Positions 21,411-34,649 of a stretch of DNA of 64,000 nucleotides are shown one piece after another. Positions within the stretch are counted from its first letter, which is position 1. Each line of letters begins with the position of its first letter. The notes under the pieces were generated by a model, which was not told where the DNA came from, ran no database searches, and saw only the letters and a list, made by a program, of their open reading frames with translations. Source of the DNA: Eunapius fragilis (Eukaryota > Porifera > Demospongiae > Spongillida > Spongillidae); assembly GCA_963681505.1 (NCBI GenBank), contig OY811978.1:1635536-1699535 (forward strand). The letters run 5' to 3'. Made by a program: the position numbers and the translations under genes.

Positions 21411-22290
21411 CAGCTGACACATGGACTACTAGGTCAGGTGACACATGGACCACTAGGTCAGGTGGCACATGGACCACTAGGTCAGCTGGCACATGGACCA
21501 CTAGGTCAGGTGGCACATGGACCACTAGGTCAGCTGGCACATGGACCACTAGGTCAGGTGACACATGGACCAGTAGGTCAGGTGGCACATGGACCACTAG
21601 GTCAGCTGGCACATGGACCACTAGGTCAGCTGGCACATGGACCACTAGGTCAGGTAGCACATGGACCACTAGGTCAGGTAGCACATGGACCACTAGGTCA
21701 GCTGGCACATGGACCACTAGATAAAAGCTGACACATGGACCAGTAGGTCAGGTGGCACATGGACCACTAGGTCAAGTGGCACATGGACCACTAGGTTAGG
21801 TGGCACATGGACCACTAGGTCAGGTGGCACATGGACCATTAAGTCAGCTGGCACATGGACCACTAGGTCAGGTGGCACATGGACCACTAGGTCAGCTGGC
21901 ATATGGACCACCAGGTCAGGTGGCACATGGACCACTAGGTCAGCTGGCACATGGACCACTAGGTCAGGTGGCACATGGACCACTAGGTCAGGTGGCACAT
22001 GGACCACTAGGTCAGGTGGCACATGAACCACTAGGTCAGGTGGCACATGGACCAGTAGGTCAGGTGGCACATGGACCACTAGGTCAGGTGGCACATGGAC
22101 CACTAGGTCAGTTGGCACATGGACCACTAGGTCAGGTGGCACATAGACCACTAGGTCAGGTGGCACATGGACCACTAGGTCAGGTGGCACATGGACCACT
22201 AGGTCAGGTGGCACATGGACCATTAGATCAGGTGGCACATGGACCACTAGGTCAGGTGGCACATGGACCACTAGGTCAGGTGGCACATGT
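21411..22290. repeat. 24-bp minisatellite in receptor gene 2
   Basis: About 36 units of ACATGGACCACTAGGTCAGG followed by TGGC, with one irregular unit near 21720. The period is a multiple of three. In the sense of receptor gene 2 it would encode V-P-P-D-L-V-V-H repeats, interrupted by a stop at the irregular unit. It lies between the FN3 exon and the transmembrane exon, exactly where a stalk exon could be, but no flanking splice sites convinced me, so intronic is preferred. Confidence 0.88.
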
Positions 22291-22614
22291 GCGTAGTGAT
22301 ATTGTTGTGCGATTTTATAGATAGTATTTCTAATATGCTTTTTGCTGCTTGCTGTTAACCGGCCTACAAGTATTCTCAAACACAATGCTGTTGTCATATT
22401 CAGTACAGCAAACACCAAACCCAAGTATTCATCACATGAGGCTGGTGTCAACAAAGTGACTGATCCATATATTGTCTGGTAACATAGCTATTGACATTAA
22501 TAATGAAAACTGCTTAGCGTAAGTCTACAAATAGGCTCTAGGAACCAGATGTGCAAACACACTAATGAATACGTACTGAAATATGCTCATATGTGCATAA
22601 ATATAATACCTACA

Positions 22615-22700
22615 TGTAGATGGTGATGGTGATGGTGATGGTGATGGTGATGTTGATGATATAGAAGTGGTTGGTAGAGGTGATGGATTTGCACATCTCC
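22615..22700 (-). other. (TCACCA)n stretch, possible linker exon
   Basis: On the minus strand a (CCATCA)n run would encode NPSPLPTTSISSTSPSPSPS, in the style of the gene 1 Pro/Ser/Thr linkers, followed by a donor-like GTATTA. However, the flanking splice sites do not give the phase-1 pattern of the neighbouring exons. It could be an exon or simple repeat. Confidence 0.3.
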
Positions 22701-22765
22701 ATACATATGCCTGTACCATTACATCATGCATACAGAGGTCGCCTGTACCAAACCTGTGTACATAC

Positions 22766-23038
22766 ATGAGATGTAACGTTGTATACTGGTACTGCTATTC
22801 CCAGCACAGTTGATGGCCACTGCTGAGATGTTGTAAGATGAGTCATTCCTCAGTCCAGTGAAGGTGACCATTGCAGACCCACTGGTCATGACCACAGAAG
22901 GACTGGTGGTGTAGCTACTGTTACTGATGGTAACATTGTAGCTTGTGGTAAGACCACCACTGGGGGAGGGGGTCACCACCACTAGTACCATGTCTGGACC
23001 AATGGTTTGTGCCATAACATTTGGAGGTCCAGGAGGAG
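22766..23038 (-). CDS. FN3 domain exon of receptor gene 2
   Basis: A 273-nt exon, phase 1-1, acceptor TAATATTTTCAG and donor GTATGT on the minus strand, identical in length to the gene 1 exon at 2784. It carries APPGPPNV, GGLTTSYNVTISNSS, TGLRNDSSYNIS and AINCAGNSS. Even the first intron bases match gene 1, so the duplicated unit extends past the exon. It is the only FN3 domain seen in gene 2. Confidence 0.82.
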
Positions 23039-23159
23039 CTGAAAATATTACATAAACATACACATGTCATGGCTGTAGTCAGATATGTACTTGATGTTGG
23101 GAACATAAGTACACTGTAAGAATGCTATAATATGAATTCTGAGCTTTGTCTATATGTAC

Positions 23160-23270
23160 TCAAGCAAGGAAAAACTTTCTCTAACGAGAAAGTTAGTGGG
23201 ATATAGGAATTGGAGGCAAAGGTGGTGTAAAAAGGGAAGGGAACAAGGTTTTTGGGAAGGGGAAATATTT
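23160..23270 (+). repeat. Diverged half of the cassette-tail foldback
   Basis: TTCTCTAACGAGAAAGTTAG, then GGATATAGGAATTGG, GGTGGTGTAAAAAG and GGGAACAAGG follow the order of one arm of the foldback at 37273-37568. It lies in the intron between the Ig-like and FN3 exons of receptor gene 2. Confidence 0.6.
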
Positions 23271-23993
23271 ACAAACACACTGTTGTATGCCAACCAGCAC
23301 TTATCCTTTGCTATTGGAGGATCGCTGTTCAAAGTCTTCCAAGTGCATTAAATGCTGCACAATTGAATGAACACTTGTGTGTACATGACTGTCATAGTAC
23401 CTGCCCACACTGCTACATGTACAGTTTTCTATAGTCACATGTAATTGTACAACAAAATTGAAAGACATGATCAGTGTACCGTATCAAGTTAAATCATCAG
23501 GTTTTTGGCCAGTAGTTGCATGACATGTAATGGAAATGTCTGTAGAATTGCTTTAAAGTGTAGTTGATTGGTAAAACACACCAACACTTTTAGGGTGTAC
23601 AAACAACCTAACCCCAGCAACACCAGATCAGAGTTTGCTGTAACATATCATGTAGGCATTGTGATCAGACTCATTATCACATGGCATTAGTAATATTGAT
23701 AACAGTAGTGACAACCACAATGATCAGATGGGTCCAAAGGCAGGAACATAACCTCCTGCACTTGTTTCACATTATGGGCTTTGTATAATTCCTTACAGAG
23801 GACATGGCATAAGTCATGTGACATGCACTGCAGAAAGTATATGTCCATAGAAGCCATCTTCATGCATGCCCAGTACCACACACTGAATACTAAGGTTAAT
23901 CTTTGTCAAATTTGACACCTTGCAACCTTGTGGATAATGATTCTGATTAAAATTACCAACAGGCAGTATACATACTCAAAATAACATTCTTAC

Positions 23994-24383
23994 CAATGAC
24001 CATGATTTGGGTGGTGTTCATAATATTATTCTGAGCAGACACATCTTGGGTTCCAACTTTGATCAGTGATGATGTCATACTACTATTCACTGTCACTGTC
24101 AAGGTACTAGTCAGACATGGTTTATTTGCACCAGGGTCAACATTGGATACTGTAAATGGTCCACAGGTCATGGTCACAGCTCTGCAAGTATTTTGAATCT
24201 GAGACAGTACAATGCTATCTGGTGTGGTAGAATTACTGCATGATCCACTGGGCAGGACCCATAGGTTGTTAGCAACAAGAGCTGGGGTAGTCAACGTAAA
24301 GGTCACCTGGTCCCCAGGACAGGCTGCAGGAGGACATGGTACCACACCTCCATTGACCTGACATGTCAATGTCTGGGCATGGG
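23994..24383 (-). CDS. Cys-rich Ig-like exon of receptor gene 2
   Basis: A 390-nt exon on the minus strand, acceptor CATATATTTTCAG, donor GTAAGA, phase 1-1, 130 residues. TLTCQVNGGVVPCPP, CPGDQVTFTL, LWVLPSGSCS, NTCRAVTMTCGPF, CLTSTLTVTV and AQNNIMNTTQIMV align with the exon at 6093-6473. An open frame continues upstream to an ATG at 24492 with a hydrophobic stretch (FLPHVLYCVHIF) before AHAQ. This could be a signal peptide if the acceptor is not used; otherwise the first exon lies further upstream and was not found. Confidence 0.72.
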
Positions 24384-24492
24384 CTGAAAATATATGAACG
24401 CAATATAAAACGTGAGGTAAGAAAGTGAACCGATATGACAGACTTTCAATGATATTGAGGACAAGCAATGTCATTTGTTTCGAGATCTTCAT
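24384..24492 (-). CDS. Possible signal-peptide start of receptor gene 2
   Basis: In frame with the Ig-like exon, an ATG at 24492 gives MKISKQMTLLVLNII, a second hydrophobic run and a plausible AHA-Q cleavage site. The acceptor-like TTTTCAG at 24384-24390 argues instead that this is intron. Confidence 0.35.
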
Positions 24493-25935
24493 AGCCTACA
24501 TGTAATGTGCAGAATGAGAAAATTAATTATTAAGTCCGACCAATCCCTGCTACAGATGCAAACAAGCACATATAGAGTTTTGACTACTGTTAGCAGGGTT
24601 GCATTATTTTATTTCATGTGAGTACAAATCATAACCCAGTGAACAAGATGCGTACCCATTATAGGTTTCAATTCAGTCTTACAGAACCTTGAACATTCCC
24701 ACACACACATGCACACACACACGCACGCACACACATGCACACACTTACACATACACATACATGCACACACATGCACACACATAAACAAACAAACAAACAA
24801 ACAAACAAATGCAAGGTTGCCTGCCTGAATCTAAATTATTCTTGCTGGCAAACACAATTAGCACTTTAGAATATTGTTCAAAGTATTGGAAACCTTTAAA
24901 GATCAAAAGTGGAGGGGAAAAGATGAAACCGCAGACACATGTATATTTAAACCATCTTACACATGTTTTTCAAGATATGTCTGTTTTAATTTCTGTACTT
25001 TTACTTCCAGATTCCTTGTTTACACCACTTTTTCCTTTAAATCATCACTAGGAATTCAATTTAAGACAATAGATCTATCTACATCTTGCCTTGCGTGTAT
25101 GTGTGAATATTCTGTATGACGGACTAGTTTGAATTGACTTAGTACCCGTCTTATTTAGGGTGATTAAGCAGACATACTAACAAGTGATTCCTCACACCAG
25201 ATACAGCCAGTGATAAATTAAATGTGTGAAGTGTGGAGTCCACAGAGTGAACCGCTCACCCGGTAATACACAAAATATGCTCACTTACAGTTGGTAGGGC
25301 CTTATAATCATAGACAGAGTTGATGGTAGCGCGCGGCCTGGTTATATAAAGGTCAAAAACGGATACAGAATCTAGGACGTATGTAGCTAACGTTATATGG
25401 CAAGAGAGACCTACTTCATGCTGTAATATTTAATATATTAGGGTTATTAAACAAAAAAAAGCTGTAAACATTCTCGCGTGATAGGACCCTTGTTTCAATC
25501 ACTTGGGCACATTAAGACAAGTGAGTTTATTACAGCGAGCAGTGTGTTAGGGCACTTTGTCCATATATATTTTGCCTGTACATTATACCAGAAACAGGTC
25601 TAACCAAAGGGCATAGGCCTATAGTACCCTCGTATCATTCTCAGTTTTGTGCTTTTTGGTCGCTACCTTCCCGGTATCAGGCCCGTTGAGAGCCAGGTTG
25701 GGGCCCGGGTAATAACTCTCACAAGAGGCCCGGCCCCTCCTTAATACTTTTTAAAAATAAATAAATAATATTAATGGACTAATCTGCATGTTAGCGATTA
25801 AATTTCGTCTGGCCGTGAATTTTGATCAATCGACAAATGAAATTTCAGTGACACGATTACAGTACATGAATAAATTAAGGTCCAATCAATAGTATAAATA
25901 GCTTGAATGCTATGGACTGTTCAATGGCATAATGT
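24493..25935. other. Intergenic spacer with (AC)n and (CAAA)n microsatellites
   Basis: CA-rich microsatellites at about 24700-24810 (CACACACATGCAC, then AACAAACAAACA). The remainder is AT-rich with no recognisable exon. Confidence 0.5.
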
Positions 25936-26390
25936 GAACCTGCGGCAGCAGGTTCAATATAGGATTGATTGAGGGTTGATGAATGTTATTAATAAAACTT
26001 CACTAGCGTCTGGAGGGACAACGGAGAAACGGATCGCTTACCTCTTTATCGCGATGGAATGAGAGCACAACGATCTACAGTTCTACGTTGATTCCGTGTC
26101 ATAAAACGGTGTGGTTATAGAGAAACAAACAATTTCCTGTTTCTCGTGCCCAGTCCTAAAATAATTCTTGGTCGTCGTCGTCTTCTTCTTCTTCTTAGGA
26201 AGGTATAACTCGAGCTACGAACGGTTCTGAAGAACGGCAATAGTACCAATCGCTTCGAAATTTATCGGCACGTTATCCTTACATGTCATGTAGTCACATA
26301 TATATCAAGTTCTATTTAATAATGATGTATAATAGATTTTTTAAAATAATTATAGGCTGTATAAATACTCTAACTTGCACTAAATTTATT
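25936..26390 (+). promoter_or_regulatory. Cassette 5' module, copy A1, with TATA box
   Basis: Starts with the palindrome GAACCTGCGGCAGCAGGTTC, then GATTGATTGAGGGTTGATGA, ACGGAGAAACGGATCGCTTA, a (GTC)n(TTC)n run, and ACTCGAGCTACGAACGG. A TATAAATA box lies at 26360-26367, about 80 bp before the ATG at 26440. The same order is repeated at 27086 and 34147. It is probably the promoter and 5' UTR of a dispersed gene or element family. Confidence 0.7.
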
Positions 26391-26439
26391 GGTGTTCCTA
26401 TCGCTTGTTACTTTGGCTAGTGAAGTTGTTTTTCTAAAA

Positions 26440-27026
26440 ATGCCTTCGCGTAATCAAAAGAAGAGATCTAAGCAACGAGCGGAATACCTCCAAAAGCAAG
26501 ACGAGAACAAAGCTAAAGCCCGAGCGCTCTACAAGGCCAATCCAGAAAAAAAGAAGGCCTCTGTACGGGACAGCTACAAGGCCGATCCCGAAAAGAAGAA
26601 GGCCTCTGTACGCGACAGCTACAAGGCCGATCCCGAAAAGAAGAAGGCCTCTGTACGCGACAGCTACAAGGCCGATCCCGAAAAGAAGAAGGCCTCTGTA
26701 CGCGACAGCTACAAGGCAGATATTGAATCTAAGCGATCTGCTAAAAGGTGGCGATATGAAGATGACCTCGAGGCGAACCGTGCTGCTAAAAGGCGGCGAT
26801 ATGAAGAGGGCCTTGAGGAGAACCGTGCTGCTAAAAGGCGGCGATATGAAGAGGACCTCGAGGGAAACCGCGCTGCTAAAAGGCAGAAATACGAGGACAA
26901 TTCAGCTGCCATTAAAGCATCTGAAAGGAGTCGGTATTGGAATGACCCCGCTGTCCGATTGGCTAAAAGTGCTGCCGAGAGGACGCGGTACCGCAGGGGT
27001 CACAGAACTACCACTGCCACCCAAAG
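26440..27026 (+). CDS. Lys/Arg-rich 45-bp-repeat protein, copy A
   Basis: The start ATG is chosen because MPSRNQKKRSKQR is conserved with copy B and follows the TATA box. It has four 15-residue repeats of the type YKADPEKKKASVRDS, then about three repeats of RRRYEEDLEENRAAK, and ends SRYWNDPAVRLAKSAAERTR. It is strongly basic and predicted helical, and could be nuclear or nucleic-acid binding. A donor (GTATGT at 27027) follows CAAAG, so coding continues into an unseen exon. From recall, proteins with DPEKKKAS repeats are multicopy in sponges. No enzymatic domain is visible, and function is unknown. Confidence 0.6.
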
Positions 27027-27085
27027 GTATGTTATGGCATGTTGTATTAACATTAAAAAGCTGTGCATGCATCATTTGTACGTAC

Positions 27086-27400
27086 AAATTGATTGATTGA
27101 GGGTTGATGAATGTCATTAAAAAAACGTAACTCGCGTCTAGAGGAACAACGGTAAAACGGATCGCTTATCTCTTTGTCGCGGCGGAATGAGAGCACAACG
27201 ATCTACAGTTCTACGCTGGTTCTGTGTCATAAAACGGTGTGGTTATAGAGAAACTAACAATTTCCTGTTTCTCGTGCCCAGTCCTAAAATAATTCTTGGT
27301 CGTCGTCGTCGTCGTCGTCTTCTTATTCTTAGGAAGGTATAACTCGAGCTACGAACGGTTTTGAAGAACGGCAATAGTATCAATCGCATTTGTACGGGTT
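27086..27400 (+). promoter_or_regulatory. Cassette 5' module, copy A2
   Basis: Repeats 25965-26260 closely (GATTGATTGAGGGTTGATGA onward), with a longer (GTC)n run. It lacks the leading palindrome. It stands in front of a different coding start (ATG 27404), so one module type serves two gene types within 1.5 kb. Confidence 0.7.
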
Positions 27401-27403
27401 ATT

Positions 27404-27507
27404 ATGGCAGCTTCACCTCACTCTCCTGTATTAAGGGCTTTCACTAGGCTGCTTTATAACGCTCGCAAATGCCACGTGAACGTTTTGGCTATTGATTCCA
27501 AAAAGAG
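27404..27507 (+). CDS. Small first exon, MAASPHSPVLRAF...
   Basis: ATG directly after the 5' module; the frame reads MAASPHSPVLRAFTRLL and ends at a consensus donor (GTAAGA at 27508). The donor and following intron (GTAAGAATTTAATAATATAC) recur in copy B at 36326, although the exon itself is missing there. It probably splices to the acceptor at 27616. Confidence 0.5.
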
Positions 27508-27616
27508 GTAAGAATTTAATAATATACTCTATGTGGATTCACGTGTACACTTGCTTGAAAAAAGAATAAGGTAAAAAATTTTAAAATTATACTCTGTCTC
27601 TGTCACGTACATGTAG

Positions 27617-28066
27617 ATGGCAGCTGAAGACCTTACGGGGTTTTTTAATCAAGAGGGGTCGGAGGAGGAAGAGGATGACATACATCCTCCGACTCCTCTC
27701 CCCTTCACCCCGCCACCTCCAGAAGCCCCGCCACTCCTACCACCACCAGCAGCACTGCCCCCACCACCACTACCAGCAGTGCTACCCCCGCCGGCACCAC
27801 CAGCGCTGCCCCCGCTGGCACCACCAGCGCTGCCCCCGCCGGCGTTCCTGGCGGAACAACGAGCAGGGATAATCCGCCACCACCACCACCAGCTGCGCTC
27901 CCGCCGGTACCACCGCCGCCTGTGCTCCCTCACTGGCCTGCATGGCCACTGCCACCCTGGCAGAATGCAGCATGGCGGGGAGGCCGGGGAGGAGGACGAC
28001 CTCGCAGGCGACGAGGGCGCGGGGGGGCGCACAGTTGTTTGCGGCCATTCAAATCGTGGACAGTAG
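27617..28066 (+). CDS. Acidic, proline-rich and RG-rich protein, copy A
   Basis: After acceptor CACGTACATGTAG the ATG at 27617 gives MAAEDLTGFFNQEG, an acidic run (SEEEEDDIHPP) and long Pro/Leu/Ala stretches. In the homologous copy at 36437 the proline frame continues into VLPPWPAWPLPPWQ and a GGRGGGRPRRRRGRG tail. Here that tail is in another frame after about 27840, so copy A carries a frameshift. If the exon is spliced from 27507, the phase would select a different frame, so the start is uncertain. No known domain. Confidence 0.45.
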   Translation: MAAEDLTGFFNQEGSEEEEDDIHPPTPLPFTPPPPEAPPLLPPPAALPPPPLPAVLPPPAPPALPPLAPPALPPPAFLAEQRAGIIRHHHHQLRSRRYHRRLCSLTGLHGHCHPGRMQHGGEAGEEDDLAGDEGAGGRTVVCGHSNRGQ

Positions 28067-29164
28067 CCTCGTTCCCTAAATATTGAAATGATCACGTAAT
28101 GACCTAGCAACGAGCCTTGACAACCACCGACCTTTGAAACATGAGACTGCTTGTTAACACGACACGTCCTGTTGCCATTTAAAAGCCATACAAGGACTGT
28201 ACCACTATTGTTCTATTTATTTCCCAAATCACATGGCGCAGTGATGTTTCCAAGATGTGGCATGGCTCGCGAGAAACGACCAACTTTTGACGGACATCTC
28301 CACTTTGAAGCGCTTATTCTCCCTGAAGGACAAATTCTATGGCCAAACTAAAAGTGGAAAACCAAAGGAGACAGAAGGTACTTACAGCGTATCGTATGGA
28401 ACTATTGTCACATTTTTACTTGGCGGTCGTAGATACGTTTAAAGTTGAGTGTGCGTATAGCGTGTACACTTGTGGTGTTCAATTAAAGGTTTTACTCGTG
28501 AGGTGGCTTCGCTTTAACATTCTGTGCAGCATTGAGCATCATGATACAAGACATGGTAGGTCCTCTGCAAGATATTAAAACCTAGCGTGGTTGGACCATA
28601 TCCAGAAATGCCCCATACATTGGAGGACATTCATAAAAAAATTCCAAATTGAATTCTATAACATTTTAGCATATAGCGGAATTTTTTTTCTTTCCACTGT
28701 AAAAATTTGAGTTTCAGATTTTTATGGAAGTTAAAATCAAGATATGTTTTTTAATTACTACGTAGTTGACGTAATTTTTTTTTGGGGGGGGGGGGGGGGG
28801 GGGTGGGGGGAGGGGGGGTCGATTAACTAACTATTAAACGAATTAACAATGTTTATGTGCAATTATAATCCTCTCACCAATAAAATAAATAACCTCGAGC
28901 GATCAGACTGATGACCGGCTGACTTTCGATGTTTAGTGGAATATTGAAATACTAACCCTGGTAGGCAAGCGCGAAGTAAGACATCAATTTATTATCTCAA
29001 ATGGATCACGGCACTAATACCTGCACACTACGGCAGTAGCCGGCGTCAGCGAGGGGGGTGATTCAGGTCAGGCCAGGTACGATGATTGGGGGGTGGGGGG
29101 GGAGTTGCTGTCCGCTTCAGACCCAATACGAAAAGTGAGGGCCCTTTAATTGTGTGGCATAGGG
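28067..29164. other. Spacer with a long poly-G tract
   Basis: Poly-G at about 28785-28812, extended by GTGGGGGGAGGGGGGG. A short plus-strand coding-like stretch near 28240-28440 has no recognisable domain. Otherwise nothing seen. Confidence 0.45.
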
Positions 29165-29171
29165 CCTACTC

Positions 29172-29305
29172 TATTTAAATACGTTATCGTTATTACCGGT
29201 TACAATTTTGGCCGAGGAGGGTGAAGCACCCGGAGCACCCTCTCTGGGATACGTTAGCTTCGACCTGTAACCGTTAATTGTTAACGATAACGTATTTGCT
29301 GTGTG
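29172..29305. mobile_element. Inverted-repeat element (MITE-like)
   Basis: AAATACGTTATCGTTA at the left pairs with TAACGATAACGTATTT at the right, with ACCGGTTACA and TGTAACCGTTA inside. Flanking sequences (CCGCTTCAGACCCAATACGA and TCGGACCTGAAGCGGACAGC) also face each other, so the structure may extend to about 29100-29350. Confidence 0.6.
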
Positions 29306-30229
29306 CCAAACTAAGGCCCCCACTTTTTGTATCGGACCTGAAGCGGACAGCACTCCCCCCCCCCCCCCCCCCCCCCCTCCACCCCGCGATACGACAGTGA
29401 GGGTGGGGGGAGGTGTACACTTCAGGCACAATACGAAAGGCAGGGGGAGGGGGAGTTGCTTAGCAGAAGAGGGGGAGGTACCTTACATGAAAGGGCAACT
29501 CTATGATCTATTGAATAGCGAGCGCTTTACAATGGATTATAACGACTTCAGAAATTTTAATACCTGAACTGCAAAAATCTGGAGGGTTAAAGCCTCCCCC
29601 CCCTTTCCATATTGAGTCTGACCTGAAGCACCCCCTTCGCTGAAATCCTGGATACGCCATTGATGGTGGGGTATGCTATGTCTCCGCAAACAACTATGTG
29701 CATGCACGTAACATTTGCTCCTCGAATACAAAGCCCTACTCTACTCCCTCAATTGTTTATCAACTGTATACAGTGCACCGCCCCACATCAGAAATAGGGA
29801 TAGATGTAGATATCAAACATTTTATACTCATTTCACTTCCAAATGCACCAACTGATACAAAAAAGTCCACAAGTACTAATCAACGACGACTACTGCATAG
29901 CATCATGTCATTATCATCCAGTTAGAGTAGTGTCAGGAAAGGATTGCCATCTTCTTGAAATGGATTTCATTTCATCCTATTTAAAAGAGACCTTTGAATC
30001 AAACAGTTGATGGTGTACCAACGCAATGTACCATTCGTAGCTTGGTGGATGTTATGGTGGAAGAGGTAAGACCAAAACCAACATCTAAGAAACAAATAAA
30101 AACCAATTAATCCTGTACAATCATATAGCAGATGATATAACACACTGCTGCCTACTACCAATTCCATAGATGCAGGAACTAAAGGTTAACCCCATCAAAT
30201 CCTCTGTGTAGAATTTATATCAGAAATGC
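29306..30229. other. Spacer with poly-C tract and a hAT-like MITE end
   Basis: Poly-C at about 29354-29377. ATCCTGGATACGCCATTGAT near 29647 resembles the common inverted end of non-autonomous hAT elements (GGCGTATCCAGGAT). No gene seen. Confidence 0.4.
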
Positions 30230-31815
<1,586 letters not shown>

Positions 31816-33287
31816 GGAGGAGGATGAACAGAGCATCACACATAAAAATATGCCATCCATCCTATACAGCAATAGGCTGGCAGGCCTACATTTAATTATT
31901 CATGCAGCATTCATCTAAAACGAGAGGGCGTTCCAAATAGATTATAGCAAATAGATTATAGTTAACCGTATACAAGTTAGAATTATATCTACATGATCTA
32001 CATGTAGGCCTGCATGTAAATCGCTCTTCACTTTCACGGAAAATGGCATATATGTATACATGGACTGTAAAATTAGCCCCCAAAAATTTTTGTATCAGGG
32101 CATGCCTATAAAATGATGAATAGAAACCTATTAGATTGGATATGAATTTAGACACAATAACTTCAGGCCTATTTATCCCTCCCCCCTCCCACACACACAT
32201 ACACACACACAACACATACACACAGATACACACATACATGCACGCACCTTATAGTGTTCTGGTTTTTAACGAACAATTAGTTTTTCACTATTGAATTCGT
32301 GGCATTCACCTGCCAGCAGCAAAGGGCTCCTGAATTGTTGAAGGAGTTAAATTTATTTATCACCTTAAACTGTATTCTCCCACTTTTGTTGGATGCATTT
32401 TCTCTCCATTCAGATGTTATCTACACATACGGGACGGCTTTATATCCCATGAGTTCAATTTGAAATCAAAATATATAATATATTTTTGAAATCAAAATTT
32501 TATACACAAGCACATACTTAATGCTGTCTAAATGCTCTCGTATGCTGACAGTTGTACCTGCACATGTAAACTATGAGTTGCCCTGTCCCCCTTTGTGAGT
32601 TTGACTGATAAGTATGTTGTGTGCCCATAAAGGGGGCAGGCAGCAGCCAGCCAGTCGGGTCTGCCAAGGGGTGCTGACCCCCCACCGCTGAGCCTAACTG
32701 GGACCAATGGGTAACGCTGGTTACCATTGGGTCGGCCAGTGCCACCATGACACTGGTCAAGGTTAAGTGGTTAGGTCAGGGTGTAGAAGCCCGAAGGGTG
32801 CCGCCCACCATTGATAGTTGAGCAATAACACAGCAAACATGTGTACAAGTACAATCAATGCACAGGTGGAGTGGTGGGTGGGTAAGCGATTCAGGCAGCA
32901 GTGCTTTACATGTAGCTGAATGTAAGACTGAGTGATGCCCACCAACCACCACTGTTTATATATGCATGGACCTGGAACCATATCAGTTTAGCAGTGTCAT
33001 TGAGGGGGTAAAAGGTGTGATGGTTTGAACAAAGGCGAGGGTTATGCTTCGCTAGACCTATAGGCTCCCTTATTAGACACATTTGGTCTCAATAGAGGTG
33101 AGAGTGTCCTCAGAGATTTTCCAGACATATAGGCTCCAATCCCATTTAAATACCAGACATTAAACCAAGTTTAGTACCTAAACAAATACATATACTACTC
33201 AGACATAGGCTACTGATGTAAATAGATCGTCGATACATACACATATACATACATAAATACACAGATTCATACACGCGCACGCGCGCG

Positions 33288-33353
<66 letters not shown>

Positions 33354-34146
33354 TTACAATCACACGAACGCGCGCGCTCACGGGCGTTGTGCGAATGGCT
33401 ATGAATCCTTCCTCTTTTTCCCCTCTGCATGCATAGTTTGAGTCGTGTGCGTGTATGTGTGTGAGCGCGCGCGCGCACTCACACACGCACACGCACTCAC
33501 ACACATAGGCCTACATGTAGACACACGCAATCACACATACAAACACACGCACGAACTCCAGATCTCGCGCGCGCACAAGAAGTGGATGAATACACGTACA
33601 CTCTCACATGGTACAGTCAACGACTAATGTTGTAGTCCTTGGTACAGCCAGCGCTGAACAGGCCCCATGACATCATTTGCACTAGACAAATAACCTATTC
33701 AATAAGCCAACCTTCCAGTTAATTAATTAATTTGCATTTAGCCATGTCTCTGTATCCATGGAAGCTACATTAAAAACACTTAATAAGATGGCGCTAATTG
33801 TATCCTACCCATTGTGACCCAAAACAATTTAAAATTCAAATGGCCGAAATCTTTACTAGGTAAATTTTTTTTAAATATCTCTAAAAATAACAGAACTGCA
33901 TGATCTCTTATTCTGGGGGCCCACAAAATCTGAATCTAAACTGGTGTAAGAATTATGAGCTGCAGAATACCTTAATTAGGTGCGAAAAAGTTGATTTTCC
34001 ATACATCTCTATGGAAAGTGCTGTTTTCACAAAAACTACAACAATTTTCAATACAAAGCAGTTGTTTTTTGTTTAGGTAAGTCAAGATCGTACGTATCTG
34101 AAACAATATTGATAGCCACAAAAGTTGTGCCCTATTACGTTATCTG
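31816..34146. other. Non-coding region with (AC)n and (CG)n microsatellites
   Basis: Alternating purine-pyrimidine tract at about 33275-33350 (CGCGCGCGCGCG followed by (AC)n), and further CG-repeat patches to 33570. The rest is spacer with no recognisable exon. Confidence 0.55.
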
Positions 34147-34600
34147 AACCTGCGGCAGCAGGTTCAATATAGGATTGATTGAGGGTTGATGAATGTCATT
34201 AATAAAACTTCACTAGCGTCTGGACGGACAACGGAGAAACGGATCGCTTATCTCTTTATTGCGATAGAATGAGGGTACAACGACCTACAGTTCTACGTTG
34301 GTACCGTGTCATAAAACGGTGTGGTTATAGAGAAACAAACAATTTCCTGTTTCTCGTGCCCAGTCCTAAAATAATTCTCCATCGTCGTCGTCGTCGTCTT
34401 CTTAGGAAGGTATAACTCGAGCTAGGAACGGTTTAGAAGGACGGGAATAGTACCAATCGCTTCGAAATTTACCGGCACGTTATCCATACATGTCATATAG
34501 ACACATATCAAGTTCTATTTAATAATGTATGTAATAGATATTTATTAATAATTTTAGGCAGTATAAATACTCTAACCTGCACAAAAAATATTTGGTGTTC
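34147..34600 (+). promoter_or_regulatory. Cassette 5' module, copy B, with TATA box
   Basis: Same palindrome (GAACCTGCGGCAGCAGGTTC at 34147) and same landmark order as copy A1, including TATAAATA at 34562-34569 and an ATG at 34650. High identity to A1 over about 450 bp indicates a recent dispersal or duplication event. Confidence 0.7.
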
Positions 34601-34649
34601 CTATCGCAGTTTAGTTGTTACTTTGGCTAGTGAAGTTGTTTTTCTAAAA

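Noticed and set aside
27649..28110. Antisense Gly/Ala/Ser-rich frames opposite the proline-rich exons, also at 36423-36869
   Set aside because: They are the shadows of GC-rich proline codons. The sense strand has splice sites, an acidic N-terminus and a conserved RG tail.
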